Source of the DNA: Ditibartonella apihabitans
GTDB taxonomy: Bacteria > Pseudomonadota > Alphaproteobacteria > Rhizobiales > Rhizobiaceae
Length of the DNA stretch: 64,000 bases
Assembly (NCBI RefSeq): GCF_002007485.1
Contig: NZ_CP015820.1
Span: forward strand, 930,001 to 994,000
Direction: 5' to 3'
In this document: in pieces, positions 9,336-19,316 of the stretch
Position numbering within the stretch: position 1 is the stretch's first letter
Layout: the number at the start of each line of letters is the position of its first letter
Made by a program: the position numbers and the translations under genes
Notes under the pieces: model-generated
Database searches by the model: none
The model's input: only the letters and a program-made list of their open reading frames with translations
What the model was told of the DNA's origin: nothing

Positions 9336-11212
9336 CAGAACCAAACAGAGCAAAAACCGTTTCGGCCGATTCCGGAAATACATTTCGTACAATCCTCAAT
9401 CTTTGGCCTTATATGTGGCCATCCGATCGTCCGGATCTAAAGCTGCGCGTTTTATGGGCAGTTCTTTATCTCGTTTTGTCAAAACTGGTTCTGATCTCGG
9501 TTCCTTATTTTTTCAAATATGCCACAAATGCTCTGAATGTCGATTATACGCCGCCTTCATGGCTTCCGGCTGTTTTTGCCGCGCCATTTATGATGGTTCT
9601 TGCCTATAATGTGGCACGAATTTTACAGGCCGGTTTAAACCAGTTACGCGACGCTTTGTTTGCAACAGTCGGTCAGCATGCTGTCAGAAGATTGGCCTAT
9701 CAGACTTTCGTTCACATGCATGAGCTGTCTTTGCGGTTCCATCTTGAAAGGCGAACCGGCGGTTTATCACGTGTGATAGAACGCGGGACAAAAGGCATCG
9801 AGGCCATTGTCCGCTTTTCAATATTAAATACGGCACCAACCGTTCTGGAGTTCGCGCTCACTGCCTTGGTAGTCTATATCAGTTACGGCTGGCATTATAT
9901 GAGCGTTGTCGCAATTACTGTCGGCCTCTATACATGGTTTACGATCAAGGCAAGCAATTGGCGCATTTCAATTCGCCGTCAGATGAACGAGTCGGATACC
10001 GAAGCAAATACGAGGGCAATCGACTCGCTTTTGAATTACGAGACTGTGAAATATTTCGGCAATGAAGACCTTGAAGCAAAACGTTTTGATAGCTCCATGG
10101 CGGGCTATGAGAAGGCAGCCATCAAAACCTGGATTTCACTGGGATGGCTCAATTTCGGGCAGGCGATCATATTCGGTGCCGGCATGGCAACAATGATGCT
10201 GATGTCGGCATATGAAGTCATGCATGGCACACAAACGCTTGGCGATTTTGTTTTCATCAATGCGCTGCTCATGCAGCTTTCGATACCGCTTAATTTCATC
10301 GGTTCGATTTATCGCGAAGTCCGTCAAGGTTTGACAGATATTGAAGCCATGTTTGATCTTCTGGATGTCAAACAGGAAGTGACCGATGCACCCGATGCAA
10401 AGCCATTGATTGTTAAAGAAGGCGAAATCCGCTTCAATCATGTCGAATTTTCTTACGATACAAACCGGCAAATTCTAAAAGATATAGATTTTTCAGTACC
10501 GGCGGGAAAAACTGTTGCCATAGTCGGGCCTTCAGGGGCGGGAAAATCAACAATTTCAAGGCTGTTATTCCGCTTTTATGACGTTCAAAAAGGCTCGATT
10601 ATGATTGACGGGCAGGATATCCGTTCAGTGACGCAGAAAAGTTTACGCAATGCAATCGGCATGGTGCCACAGGATACAGTGCTTTTTAATGATACAATTG
10701 CTTATAATATCCGTTACGGTCGTCCGGATGCTTCTGACGAAGAAGTGAAAAAAGCGGCTGAAATGGCGCAAATAGGGGATTTTATTGCCCAATTGCCTGA
10801 TGGTTACCAGTCAATGGTTGGCGAACGCGGGTTGAAGCTTTCAGGCGGCGAAAAACAGCGTGTTGCTATTGCCCGCACGATTTTGAAAGCTCCGCCAATT
10901 CTGATACTTGATGAAGCAACATCCGCACTTGATACAGCAACGGAACTGGAAATCCAATATGCACTTGATGTTGTAAGTCGCGGACGGACGACCTTGGTCG
11001 TCGCTCACAGACTTTCCACAATCATCGGGGCGGATGAAATTCTTGTTTTGAAAGGCGGACGCATTATCGAACGCGGCAAACATGATGAATTGCTCGCCAA
11101 AGGTGGTCTTTATGCTTCAATGTGGCACAAACAGCTTGAAGCTTCCAAGGCAGAAGAACAATTGCGCAAAATTCGCGAGGAAGATGAGTTGGGCATTGTC
11201 TCCCCTCATTGA
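9332..11212 (+). CDS. ABC transporter, Atm1/HMT1-type half transporter (permease-ATPase fusion)
   Basis: 626 residues. The N-terminal transmembrane domain (about 1-350; six helices) carries the ABCB7/Atm1 traits LRDALFATVGQHAVR, RFHLERRTGGLSR and LNYETVKYFGNED. The nucleotide-binding domain has Walker [10 protein letters not shown] (about 399-407), Q-loop, signature LSGGEKQR (about 503-510), Walker B LILDEATSALD and H-loop VAHRLST. Bacterial Atm1 exports glutathione adducts and may protect against heavy metals; mitochondrial Atm1 supports cytosolic Fe-S assembly. It acts as a homodimer in the inner membrane. It overlaps the LysM gene by 4 bp. Confidence 0.93.
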   Translation: MTEPNRAKTVSADSGNTFRTILNLWPYMWPSDRPDLKLRVLWAVLYLVLSKLVLISVPYFFKYATNALNVDYTPPSWLPAVFAAPFMMVLAYNVARILQAGLNQLRDALFATVGQHAVRRLAYQTFVHMHELSLRFHLERRTGGLSRVIERGTKGIEAIVRFSILNTAPTVLEFALTALVVYISYGWHYMSVVAITVGLYTWFTIKASNWRISIRRQMNESDTEANTRAIDSLLNYETVKYFGNEDLEAKRFDSSMAGYEKAAIKTWISLGWLNFGQAIIFGAGMATMMLMSAYEVMHGTQTLGDFVFINALLMQLSIPLNFIGSIYREVRQGLTDIEAMFDLLDVKQEVTDAPDAKPLIVKEGEIRFNHVEFSYDTNRQILKDIDFSVPAGKTVAIVGPSGAGKSTISRLLFRFYDVQKGSIMIDGQDIRSVTQKSLRNAIGMVPQDTVLFNDTIAYNIRYGRPDASDEEVKKAAEMAQIGDFIAQLPDGYQSMVGERGLKLSGGEKQRVAIARTILKAPPILILDEATSALDTATELEIQYALDVVSRGRTTLVVAHRLSTIIGADEILVLKGGRIIERGKHDELLAKGGLYASMWHKQLEASKAEEQLRKIREEDELGIVSPH

Positions 11213-11332
11213 CAACTATCTTGCGTAGAATGATGAAACAAACTATCGCTTTTTTCACATTGATTGGATAAATAGGAACCGGCTTCGTATTGAACGGGTG
11301 GGTACGGTGTAAGATAAATGGGGTATACGCGT

Positions 11333-12031
11333 ATGAGCATTGTAAGATCGGTTCGTAACGGTTTTGCGCCCATCCATAAGGAAGGGTACCCGTTTATCGT
11401 CGGATTCTTCATTTTATCGCTGGTCCTTGGCTGGATGTGGGATCCGCTTTTCTGGTTCGGTTTGGTCCTAACTATCTGGTGCATCTATTTTTTTCGCGAT
11501 CCGGAACGGGTCACACCGATTGACATGAACCTTGTTATGAGTCCGGCTGACGGCCGCATTTCCTTCGTCGGTATGTTTATGCCGCCAAAGGAACTTGGCT
11601 TGGGCAACGAAGAGATGATGCGGGTATCGGTGTTCATGGATATATTTTCCTGCCACATCAATCGCATTCCGATGGATGGTGTTGTGAAATCCATCATCTA
11701 CCGTCCGGGAAAGTTCGGAAATGCCGAGCTCGACAAGGCAAGCGATCATAATGAAAGAAACAGCCTTGTCATTGAAACAGCGCACGGCGATATCGGCGTT
11801 GTACAAGTGGCTGGTCTTGTTGCCCGTCGCATAGTATGCTGGTCGAAGGAAAATGAACCTGTGGTCGCAGGCAAACGGTTCGGTCTTATCCGCTTTGGTT
11901 CCAGACTTGATGTTTATCTGCCAGCCCATGTAAAATTACGGGTGGCAATCGGGCAGAAGGCTATTGCCGGTGAAACTGTTTTTGCTTCGTTTGACAAAAG
12001 CGCGACCATAACAGACTTTAGACTGGATTAG
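11333..12031 (+). CDS. psd: Phosphatidylserine decarboxylase proenzyme
   Basis: Converts phosphatidylserine to phosphatidylethanolamine at the inner membrane. 232 residues: the short (PSD-A-like) form, with two N-terminal hydrophobic stretches (about 20-50) and SPADGRI. Self-cleavage is expected at the Gly-Ser of [10 protein letters not shown] (about residue 190), where Ser becomes the pyruvoyl group. The start at 11333 ([11 protein letters not shown]) fits relatives; an ATG 15 bp upstream is possible. Forms an operon with pssA, 6 bp downstream, which supplies its substrate. Confidence 0.93.
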   Translation: MSIVRSVRNGFAPIHKEGYPFIVGFFILSLVLGWMWDPLFWFGLVLTIWCIYFFRDPERVTPIDMNLVMSPADGRISFVGMFMPPKELGLGNEEMMRVSVFMDIFSCHINRIPMDGVVKSIIYRPGKFGNAELDKASDHNERNSLVIETAHGDIGVVQVAGLVARRIVCWSKENEPVVAGKRFGLIRFGSRLDVYLPAHVKLRVAIGQKAIAGETVFASFDKSATITDFRLD

Positions 12032-12037
12032 ATTTTA

Positions 12038-12895
12038 ATGGAGAGCTCTTCGCCTTTTTCTTCTTTTGACCCCGAGGGACACAAAAATGATGATGTGAAG
12101 CCGCGTCGATCAATTTCGATACGCTTTGTTCTTCCTAACGTTATCACAATTCTGGCTATATGCGCTGGTGTAAGCAGTATTAGGCTCGCTTTTGAACACC
12201 GTTTCGAAACGGCGATTTTAATGGTTTTGCTTGCTGCTGTGCTCGATGGTGTGGACGGCCGGTTGGCGCGTCTTATGGGCGGTGGCTCTTCATTCGGTGC
12301 GCAAATGGACTCTTTGGCCGATGTGGTAAACTTCGGTGTTGCACCGGCATTGATTGTCTATTCTTTTCTCCTCAATCAGGCTCATCAGGTGGGCTGGATA
12401 GCGGCACTGGTTTATTGTATTGCCTGCTGTTTGCGCCTTGCCCGTTTCAATGTGATGATTGATAACAAACATATTCCGCGCTGGCAGAGGGAATATTTTG
12501 TCGGTGTACCGGCTCCGGCGGGTGCGTTGTTGGTATTGCTACCAATTTATCTTGGTTGTCTCGGGCTTGAACCGGGGGCTGGCTGGGCTTTGGTTTTCAG
12601 CCTTTATACAGTTGTTATCGCTTTCCTACTCATTAGCCGTCTGCCTGTCTGGAACGGTAAAACAATTGGTCAGCAATTGCGCCGCGATGTCGTCATACCC
12701 GGTATGCTTGTTGTTGTGATCTATGTCGGCTTTCTTGCCACTTACACGTGGCAGGTACTTCTCGTTACTGCAATCGGTTATATGGCATTCCTTCCATTCA
12801 GCTTGATGGCCTATCAAAAACGCTCGGTTCGTGAAGCAGCAAAAATAAAAGACGGCGCTGCAACCGAGGATGAAGAAGAGGAAGACAAGGACTAG
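12038..12895 (+). CDS. pssA: CDP-diacylglycerol--serine O-phosphatidyltransferase
   Basis: Makes phosphatidylserine from CDP-diacylglycerol and serine, the step before Psd. 285 residues with about eight membrane segments. The CDP-alcohol phosphatidyltransferase motif starts DGVDGRLARLMGGGSSFG (about residue 70) and ends AQMDSLAD, with all its Asp and Gly residues intact. The extreme C-terminus is a Glu/Asp run (TEDEEEEDKD), probably a soluble acidic tail. Located 6 bp after psd, so the two steps to phosphatidylethanolamine are made together. Confidence 0.94.
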   Translation: MESSSPFSSFDPEGHKNDDVKPRRSISIRFVLPNVITILAICAGVSSIRLAFEHRFETAILMVLLAAVLDGVDGRLARLMGGGSSFGAQMDSLADVVNFGVAPALIVYSFLLNQAHQVGWIAALVYCIACCLRLARFNVMIDNKHIPRWQREYFVGVPAPAGALLVLLPIYLGCLGLEPGAGWALVFSLYTVVIAFLLISRLPVWNGKTIGQQLRRDVVIPGMLVVVIYVGFLATYTWQVLLVTAIGYMAFLPFSLMAYQKRSVREAAKIKDGAATEDEEEEDKD

Positions 12896-13354
12896 ATTAC
12901 CAATCGGATTTCTCGTCTTTATCTAATTTATTTCATACATGATGAATTCTTGCATCTTGATGTTTTGATTGAACTGGTTGTGTTCTACATCGGGCTGACA
13001 AATCCGAAATCTGAAAAACCGGCTTTCAGGTTCGAAGGTCTTTTTTGTTTTAAGACAGTTTCCGGAATTTGCGCGGAATCTTCAGGCTGTCAAAATTCAT
13101 TACGCGACGTGTACCGGTCGGAATTTATAGGATTGTCATAAAATATTCCGGCAATATGTGCGTGATAAGAACTGCTGCAGTTGTGGGCGTTAAAAAGTGC
13201 AGGGGGTTATAAAAACCCATTTTTCGTGAGGTTCTTTCTGCTGACGAAAAATGCATTGCGCGATCTGCGCCATTTCTGGACGCGGATGGAGTTTTTAGAA
13301 GATAACCATGCAGGAAAAACTGTTCGGCTTTTCCTGCCTTTCATTCCGGTTTTT
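12896..13354. other. 459-bp intergenic region between convergent pssA and an SDR gene
   Basis: No convincing gene. It contains several inverted repeats: CTGAAA/TTTCAG at 13011-13029 followed by a T-run at 13041-13046 (possible end of psd-pssA transcripts), a 10-bp perfect repeat at 13218-13253, and a 9-bp stem GCAGGAAAA/TTTTCCTGC at 13310-13337 near the end of the SDR gene. A 63-codon plus-strand frame at 12950 has no ribosome binding site or recognisable family. Confidence 0.4.
13218..13253. repeat. Perfect 10-bp inverted repeat
   Basis: CATTTTTCGT (13218-13227) and ACGAAAAATG (13244-13253) are exact reverse complements separated by 16 bp. It lies between convergent genes, so a transcript hairpin or terminator on either strand is the simplest reading, although the stem is AT-rich. 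Confidence 0.4.
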
Positions 13355-14107
13355 CTAATCAGGAACATGATAGGTGAGAAAACGGTTTTTACGAGCGTCA
13401 AAAAAACCGCCGGTCTCTTCAAGGTCGGGGGAAGCAAGTTGAACAATCTTGGCTGCAATTTCTTCCGCAGATGGCAATGTGTTCGGGTCTTCTCCCGGCA
13501 TAGCTTGCGCACGCATAGCGGTGCGTGTTGCTCCCGGACTTGCCATATTCACCTTTACAGAGGTGTTCTTCAATTCGTCGGCCCAACAGCGTCCCAACAC
13601 CTCGAAGGCAGCCTTGGAAGCCGCATAAGGTCCCCAAAAAGCTCTTGGTTTATGTACAACACCGGAAGAAAAAAGAATTGCACGCGCACAATCCGACTTT
13701 TTTAAAAGCGGTTCGACAGCGCGGATCAAACGCCATTGGCTGATGACATTGATTTCAAATACATCTTCAAATGTTTTTGCTTCGACATGCGCAACCGGTG
13801 AAATGGACCCCAAAACACCGGCATTGGCAACCAGAACATCCAGTTTATGCCAACGTTCGTTAATCTCGTTTCCCAACCGGTCAATGGCTTCCATATCGTG
13901 GAGATCAAGCGGTACCAATGTTGCAGTGGAACCTGCTTTGACGATTTGGTCATCAAGCTCCTCCAAGCCGCCAACAGTTCGCGCGACAGCAATGATATGA
14001 GCGCCGCGTTTTGCAAGTTCCAATGCAAGATGATAGCCGATACCTCGTGAAGCACCGGTTACAAGAGCAACACGCCCCTTAAGGTCGAATGTTTGATTTT
14101 TTTCCAT
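13355..14107 (-). CDS. SDR family NAD(P)-dependent oxidoreductase
   Basis: A 250-residue classical short-chain dehydrogenase. The cofactor motif TGASRGIG is at 17-24, NAG follows in VANAGVLG, and the catalytic Ser (LFSSGV), Tyr and Lys (YAASK) are all present. The start at 14107 (MEKNQTFDLKGR) shares one base with the purF stop (TAATG), so it is translationally coupled to purF. The substrate is unknown; SDRs of this type downstream of purF are common in Rhizobiales and need not act in purine synthesis. Confidence 0.88.
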   Translation of the reverse strand: MEKNQTFDLKGRVALVTGASRGIGYHLALELAKRGAHIIAVARTVGGLEELDDQIVKAGSTATLVPLDLHDMEAIDRLGNEINERWHKLDVLVANAGVLGSISPVAHVEAKTFEDVFEINVISQWRLIRAVEPLLKKSDCARAILFSSGVVHKPRAFWGPYAASKAAFEVLGRCWADELKNTSVKVNMASPGATRTAMRAQAMPGEDPNTLPSAEEIAAKIVQLASPDLEETGGFFDARKNRFLTYHVPD

Positions 14108-15597
14108 TATCGTCCACAATTCAAAACAGCGAGTTTATGAACATTATCGGCATTTTCTTCGTCGACCAGACGTGTCGGATAATCGCCGGTAAAGTAATGG
14201 TCGGTAAATTGCGGATCGGCATTGTTTCTCACCTCACCTCCGACAGCCATATAAAGCCCGTCGAGAGACAAAAATTGTAACGAGTCAGCACCGATAAATT
14301 CACACATGGATTTCAAATCAGGAAATTGATTGGCAAGGAGTTTCGATGCTTCAGGGGTATCGATGCCGTAAAAATCGGGATAAAATATCATTGGACTTGC
14401 AACGCGTATATGGACTTCCTTGGCTCCTGCGTCACGCAGCATTTGTACGATTTTGATGGACGTCGTGCCCCGAACAATTGAATCATCAACCAGCACAACG
14501 CGTTTTCCTTCAATAACAGGGCGGTTGGCTGAGTGTTTGAGTTTGACACCAAAGGCACGGATTTGTTGTGTCGGCTCAATAAATGTCCGGCCTACATAAT
14601 GGTTACGTATAATACCGAGTTCGAATGGAATGCCGCTTTGCTGTGCGTAACCGAGTGCTGCCGGTGTGCCACCATCGGGAACAGGGACAACCACATCACC
14701 ATCACAAGGAGCTTCTTTGGCAAGATAAATACCCATATTTTTGCGCGCATTATAGACACTGCGTCCACCAATAATCGAATCAGGGCGGGCAAAATAGACA
14801 TATTCAAAAAGACAAAGTTTTTCCGGTTTTTTATCTTTCGGCTTGATCGTCTTGATTGTGACGTCACCGTCTTTTTGGAGCTGACAGATAATAACCTCGC
14901 CATTTTCGACGTCACGGATATATTTGGCGCCGATAATATCAAGCGCGCAGGTTTCCGAGCAGAATATAGGTTTGCCATCAAGTTCACCCATGACGAGCGG
15001 CCGGATGCCGACGGGGTCGCGAGCGGCAATGAGCTTTGAACGGGTCATCGCGATCATTGCAAAACCGCCTTCGATCTGGCGGATAGCGTCAACAAAACGT
15101 TCGGAAGATTTTGCGTGACGCGAGCGGGCGATGAGATGAAGAACAACTTCCGAATCGGAGGTTGATTGGCAAATTGCACCCGAAGCAATGAGCTGGCGGC
15201 GTATTGTAAGCCCGTTGGTAAGGTTGCCATTATGGGCAATAGCAATGCCTCCCACTTCGAGTTCGGCAAAGAGCGGCTGAACATTGCGCAGTGCCGTCTC
15301 TCCCGTGGTCGAATAACGTGTGTGACCGATCGCCCGGTTACCGGGGAGATTGGCCAAGGTTTGCGGGTTGGTATAATGGTCGCCAACAAGCCCCATATGC
15401 TTTTCCTGATGGAATACATGCCCATCATAAGAAACAATACCGGCTGCTTCCTGTCCACGATGCTGCAATGCGTGGAGGCCAAGTGCCGTTAGTGTTGCCG
15501 CATCATCATGCCCCAGAATTCCGAAAACTCCGCATTCTTCATGTAAACTATCGTCGTCGAAAGAAAAATCCGGTTCACAAAAGACCTCTTTTGCCAT
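14107..15597 (-). CDS. purF: Amidophosphoribosyltransferase
   Basis: First committed step of purine synthesis: PRPP plus glutamine gives 5-phosphoribosylamine. About 496 residues from the ATG at 15597 (MAKEVFC); the ATG at 15606 (MVKMAKE) is an alternative. The N-terminal glutamine amidotransferase nucleophile is Cys22 in HEECGVFG, exposed after removal of a short propeptide. The C-terminal PRPP loop reads VVLVDDSIVRGTTS. An upstream in-frame ATG at 15669 lies in the loop of the hairpin after cvpA and is not a plausible start. Coupled to the SDR gene downstream. Confidence 0.95.
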   Translation of the reverse strand: MAKEVFCEPDFSFDDDSLHEECGVFGILGHDDAATLTALGLHALQHRGQEAAGIVSYDGHVFHQEKHMGLVGDHYTNPQTLANLPGNRAIGHTRYSTTGETALRNVQPLFAELEVGGIAIAHNGNLTNGLTIRRQLIASGAICQSTSDSEVVLHLIARSRHAKSSERFVDAIRQIEGGFAMIAMTRSKLIAARDPVGIRPLVMGELDGKPIFCSETCALDIIGAKYIRDVENGEVIICQLQKDGDVTIKTIKPKDKKPEKLCLFEYVYFARPDSIIGGRSVYNARKNMGIYLAKEAPCDGDVVVPVPDGGTPAALGYAQQSGIPFELGIIRNHYVGRTFIEPTQQIRAFGVKLKHSANRPVIEGKRVVLVDDSIVRGTTSIKIVQMLRDAGAKEVHIRVASPMIFYPDFYGIDTPEASKLLANQFPDLKSMCEFIGADSLQFLSLDGLYMAVGGEVRNNADPQFTDHYFTGDYPTRLVDEENADNVHKLAVLNCGR

Positions 15598-15655
15598 TTT
15601 GACCATCCCGTAGAGATATCTAAGAATATTCTTTGTTAGAACATATAATATAGGT

Positions 15656-15686
15656 AAAATGGGTGGCATTTAAGGCCACCCATTTT
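15656..15686 (-). terminator. Hairpin between cvpA and purF
   Basis: AAAATGGGTGGC (15656-15667) and GCCACCCATTTT (15675-15686) form a perfect 12-bp stem with a 7-nt loop, starting four bases after the cvpA stop. The T-run after the stem is only four long, so it may be a partial terminator or a processing/stability hairpin in a cvpA-purF transcript. Confidence 0.6.
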
Positions 15687-15689
15687 AAT

Positions 15690-16268
15690 TTAATCACCCG
15701 ATTGAGCCGGATTATCGCCAACGCTATTGTCGGCATTGGACGGCTCATCTTTTTTCAAAACACTGGAAGCCTTGTCGAATATCCAATCAGGATCCTTTGG
15801 CAATAAATCCCAAATTTTATTGCTCATAGAATCAAGCATGGGTTTGGTTTTTGCGTCTTTCAGCCAAGGCGCCTGATCTTCCGGCTTGATGAGCTGATTA
15901 ACGAGCAACATGGCGATCACCATAATGAAAAGCCCACGAACAATGCCAAAAATAAATCCTACCGTGCGGTCGAGCGCACCGATTCGGCTATCTATAATGA
16001 CATCGGCAATTTTCATCGTTATGATGGATACAATAATGAAAACAATAACGAAAATAATTGCCAGACTTGCAATGAGTGCAATGGTTTTATTGGAAAGATA
16101 AGCTTCTACAAAGGGCAGGAGGTTTTTGTATAGAAGCACAGCCGCGATAGCAGCAATGACCCATGATGCCAAGGATAAAACTTCACGTGAAAAACCACGC
16201 ACCATCGCCAAAAAGGCGGAAAAGAGGATCACTACAATAACCAGGCCATCGAGGGCTGTCATGAACAT
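15690..16268 (-). CDS. cvpA: CvpA family membrane protein
   Basis: About 192 residues from the ATG at 16268 (AAGGA eight bases upstream; further upstream starts lack this). Four hydrophobic helices match the CvpA/colicin V production domain (LDGLVIVVILFSAFLAMVRG, then FSREVLSLASWVIA). The C-terminal 50 residues are soluble and Asp/Asn/Ser-rich. CvpA proteins are linked to envelope homeostasis and, in enterobacteria, to purF by gene order; the same cvpA-purF adjacency is seen here. The molecular activity is not known. Confidence 0.9.
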   Translation of the reverse strand: MFMTALDGLVIVVILFSAFLAMVRGFSREVLSLASWVIAAIAAVLLYKNLLPFVEAYLSNKTIALIASLAIIFVIVFIIVSIITMKIADVIIDSRIGALDRTVGFIFGIVRGLFIMVIAMLLVNQLIKPEDQAPWLKDAKTKPMLDSMSNKIWDLLPKDPDWIFDKASSVLKKDEPSNADNSVGDNPAQSGD

Positions 16269-16407
16269 CAGGCTTGTCCTTAAGTTCGCTTCAATCGGCA
16301 AAAGACAATAAAAGTGGCGTCGATTACATCTTCATTGCCAGTTTGGAAAACCAATATCAATATTTCCTGTATTTTAAAAGTGCCAAGCCAGCCATTTGTC
16401 CACAAAC

Positions 16408-17808
16408 TCAATTCTGCGCTGGAGGCGTGCTGCGCTTTTTTCCGGAAGCAATTGCAGCCACAAGTTCGGGCAGGTCAGAGAAACTCCTTTGCCTGAAAGA
16501 CGGCGATTTGATGTTCTCGGTTGTGCCGGACGGTTGAATTGCCCCTTTAAAACCGAGCTTGTCGGCTTCTTTCAGTCTTTGACCTGAATGCGAGACTGCG
16601 CGCAGAGCCCCCGACAAACTGACTTCACCGAAAAATACGTAATTTTGAGGCAGCACAATTCCTGCAAGAGAAGAAACCAGCGCCGCTGCGACCGCAAGAT
16701 CAGCTGCGGGCTCTGAAATGCGGTATCCGCCGGCAACATTGAGATAAACATCGTGCTGCCCGAAACGTACGCCGCAATGGGCTTCAAGAACCGCAAGAAT
16801 CATGGAAAGCCGGTTGCTATCCCATCCGACAACTGCCCGTCTTGGTGTCCCCAGCGAAGTTGGCGCAACGAGTGCCTGAATTTCAACAAGGATAGGCCTT
16901 GTCCCCTCCATGCCCGCAAAAACTGCCGCGCCCGGTGCATTGTTGTTCCGCTCGCCGAGAAATAACTCGGAAGGATTGTTAACCTCCCGCAAGCCATGGT
17001 CCGACATTTCAAAAACACCGATTTCATCTGTCGGACCAAAGCGGTTTTTCACGGTTCTCAAAATTCTGTATTGGTGTCCGCCTTCGCCTTCAAAATAAAG
17101 CACCGCGTCGACCATATGTTCGACAACGCGAGGGCCGGCAATTTGTCCATCTTTTGTGACATGACCAACAAGCACAACAGCAGCCCCCGTTTTCTTGGCA
17201 AAGCGTATCATCGCCTGTGCACCGGTTCTCACCTGTGTCACTGTTCCTGGAGACGAATCAACCGTTTCGGACCAAAGCGTTTGTATGGAATCGATAATGA
17301 CCAAATCAGGCTTTTTGGCATTAGTGAGCGTTGCGAGAATATCTTCAACATTGGTTTCGGCAGCAAGCTCAACAGTTGTGTTGGCCGCACCCAAACGTTG
17401 TGCACGCAAGCGTATCTGCGCTACTGCTTCTTCACCGGAAACATAGATAACGTGAAAGCCTTGACGGGCAAGCGCTGCTGCTGCTTGTGTCAAAAGTGTC
17501 GATTTTCCAATGCCCGGATCACCACCGACAAGGAGCGCCGAGCCCCTGACAAAGCCACCCCCTGTAACACGATCAAGTTCGGCAATTCCCGATTTTACCC
17601 GTGGTGCGTCTTCAATAGCGCCCGAAAGCGATGTGAGTGCGACAACGCGTCCCTTACGGCTGCTTTTGGCAGGTCCTCCGCCAATTCCACCGCTGGTTCC
17701 CTCTTCGACAATGGTGTTCCATTCGCCACAGGCATCGCATTTTCCAGCCCATTGGGAATAGACTGTGCCGCAATTTTGACAGACAAACTGGGTGCGTGTT
17801 TTTGCCAT
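16408..17808 (-). CDS. radA: DNA repair protein RadA (Sms)
   Basis: A 466-residue RecA-like ATPase that promotes branch migration of recombination intermediates. The N-terminal zinc finger uses Cys10, Cys13, Cys24 and Cys27. Walker A is GGDPGIGKST (95-104), and the RadA-specific KNRFG motif is visible (VKNRFGPTDEIGVF). The C-terminal third is the Lon protease-like scaffold domain. Its start lies 5 bp after the dnaB stop, so replicative helicase and this helicase-like repair factor are co-expressed. Confidence 0.95.
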   Translation of the reverse strand: MAKTRTQFVCQNCGTVYSQWAGKCDACGEWNTIVEEGTSGGIGGGPAKSSRKGRVVALTSLSGAIEDAPRVKSGIAELDRVTGGGFVRGSALLVGGDPGIGKSTLLTQAAAALARQGFHVIYVSGEEAVAQIRLRAQRLGAANTTVELAAETNVEDILATLTNAKKPDLVIIDSIQTLWSETVDSSPGTVTQVRTGAQAMIRFAKKTGAAVVLVGHVTKDGQIAGPRVVEHMVDAVLYFEGEGGHQYRILRTVKNRFGPTDEIGVFEMSDHGLREVNNPSELFLGERNNNAPGAAVFAGMEGTRPILVEIQALVAPTSLGTPRRAVVGWDSNRLSMILAVLEAHCGVRFGQHDVYLNVAGGYRISEPAADLAVAAALVSSLAGIVLPQNYVFFGEVSLSGALRAVSHSGQRLKEADKLGFKGAIQPSGTTENIKSPSFRQRSFSDLPELVAAIASGKKRSTPPAQN

Positions 17809-17813
17809 TACGA

Positions 17814-19316
17814 TCAGCCGAATTGATCCGGTAACTTGTCACTTTCAGCAAGATCGGAAAAGCGGGTATATTCGGCCTGAAACGCCAATCTTACAGTTCC
17901 TGTCGGTCCATGACGTTGTTTGGCCACAATCACCTCGGCCTTGCCAAAGACTTCTTCCATCTCGGCTTGCCATTTCAAATGCTCTTCACTACCAAGCTTC
18001 GGCTCTTTGTTTTTGATATAATATTCATCGCGATAAACAAACAACACGACATCGGCATCCTGTTCGATAGAACCGGATTCACGAAGATCGGAAAGTTGCG
18101 GGCGTTTGTCATCGCGTGCCTCAACCTGACGGGAAAGCTGCGACAAGGCAATGATGGGGATATTGAGCTCTTTGGCAAGCGACTTCAAACCGGTCGTAAT
18201 TTCGGTTATTTCCTGCACGCGGTTTTCTGACGCGCGTTTCGAAACGCCGGTCATCAATTGAACATAGTCAATTACCAGAACATCAAGGCCATGCTGGCGT
18301 TTAAGCCGCCGCGCGCGGGCTGAAAGCTGCGCAATCGAAATGCCACCGGTCTGGTCGATATAAAGCGGCGCTTTTTGTAATCTCGTCATTGAATGGAGAA
18401 GCTTGGCGAACTGGTCTTCGGTAATATCACCGCGACGGATTTTTGACGAAGATACTTCTGCCTGCTCGGAAATAATACGTGTTGCCAATTGTTCCGACGA
18501 CATTTCGAGCGAGAAGAAACCGACAATTCCACCTTCATTTTCTTCTGCCGGAAGGTTGTTTTCCTTCGCTTTGATATAGGCATTGGCAATATTGAAAGCG
18601 ATATTGGTTGCAAGCGACGTTTTACCCATGCCCGGACGACCGGCAAGGATGATAAGGTCGGAACGTTGCAAGCCGCCCATTTGCTCGTCGAGTTTCTTGA
18701 GCTGTGTTGGAATGCCGGAAAGCCGAGAGGTACGTTTTTTGGCAGCTCCGGCCATATCGATGGCTTTTTTTACCGCATCATCGAAACTTTCAAAGCCACC
18801 GCCATATTTGCCGGTTTCGGCAAGTGTGAACAGTTTTTGTTCGACATTTTCGATTTGTTTCGAAGGGGTAAGATCAATCGGTGCATCATATGCGGTATTG
18901 ACAATCTCGTTACCAAGATCAATCAAAGAGCGTCGTGTATAAAGGTCATAAATGGCACGGCCATAATCTTCTGCATTGATGATGGTGACAGCTTCCGTCG
19001 CCATCCGAACAACATAGGTATAAACGGTCATGTCACCGATTTTTTCATTGGCCGGAATAAACGGTTTGATTGTGACCGGATTGGCAAGCTTGCCATTTTT
19101 GATCATCTCGCTCAAAACAGCAAAAATCGTTTGATGCAATGGCTCGAAAAAATGTTCGGGCTTCAAAAAATCGGATACGCGGTCAAGCGCATCATTATTG
19201 ATGAGAATTGCACCGAGAAGAGCTTGTTCCGCTTCGATATTATGCGGAATCTGCCTGAACGGGAGTGCCTCGTCACCATTGGTCTGCCCGATATTGAGAA
19301 CTTTTGCTTCTGACAT
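17814..19316 (-). CDS. dnaB: Replicative DNA helicase DnaB
   Basis: Hexameric 5'-3' helicase of the replication fork. 500 residues: N-terminal primase-interacting domain (LPFRQIPHNIEAEQALLGAIL), linker helix, and the RecA-like C-terminal domain with Walker A GRPGMGKTS (about 227-235), Walker B VLVIDYVQLM and the DnaB signature IIALSQLSRQVE. No intein is present. First gene of a dnaB-radA pair; its promoter must lie in the 311 bp upstream. Confidence 0.96.
   Translation of the reverse strand: MSEAKVLNIGQTNGDEALPFRQIPHNIEAEQALLGAILINNDALDRVSDFLKPEHFFEPLHQTIFAVLSEMIKNGKLANPVTIKPFIPANEKIGDMTVYTYVVRMATEAVTIINAEDYGRAIYDLYTRRSLIDLGNEIVNTAYDAPIDLTPSKQIENVEQKLFTLAETGKYGGGFESFDDAVKKAIDMAGAAKKRTSRLSGIPTQLKKLDEQMGGLQRSDLIILAGRPGMGKTSLATNIAFNIANAYIKAKENNLPAEENEGGIVGFFSLEMSSEQLATRIISEQAEVSSSKIRRGDITEDQFAKLLHSMTRLQKAPLYIDQTGGISIAQLSARARRLKRQHGLDVLVIDYVQLMTGVSKRASENRVQEITEITTGLKSLAKELNIPIIALSQLSRQVEARDDKRPQLSDLRESGSIEQDADVVLFVYRDEYYIKNKEPKLGSEEHLKWQAEMEEVFGKAEVIVAKQRHGPTGTVRLAFQAEYTRFSDLAESDKLPDQFG

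Noticed and set aside
15598-15669. Extending purF to an ATG at 15669
   Set aside because: That ATG lies in the loop of the hairpin following cvpA, and the added residues do not match PurF; the Cys nucleophile fits the downstream starts.
16996-17826. A 276-codon plus-strand frame opposite radA
   Set aside because: It is antisense to an unmistakable RadA, rich in Cys, Arg and His, and without a family or ribosome binding site.
18489-19313. A 274-codon plus-strand frame opposite dnaB
   Set aside because: Shadow of the dnaB codon pattern; the composition (Phe, Cys, Ile, Arg rich) is not protein-like.
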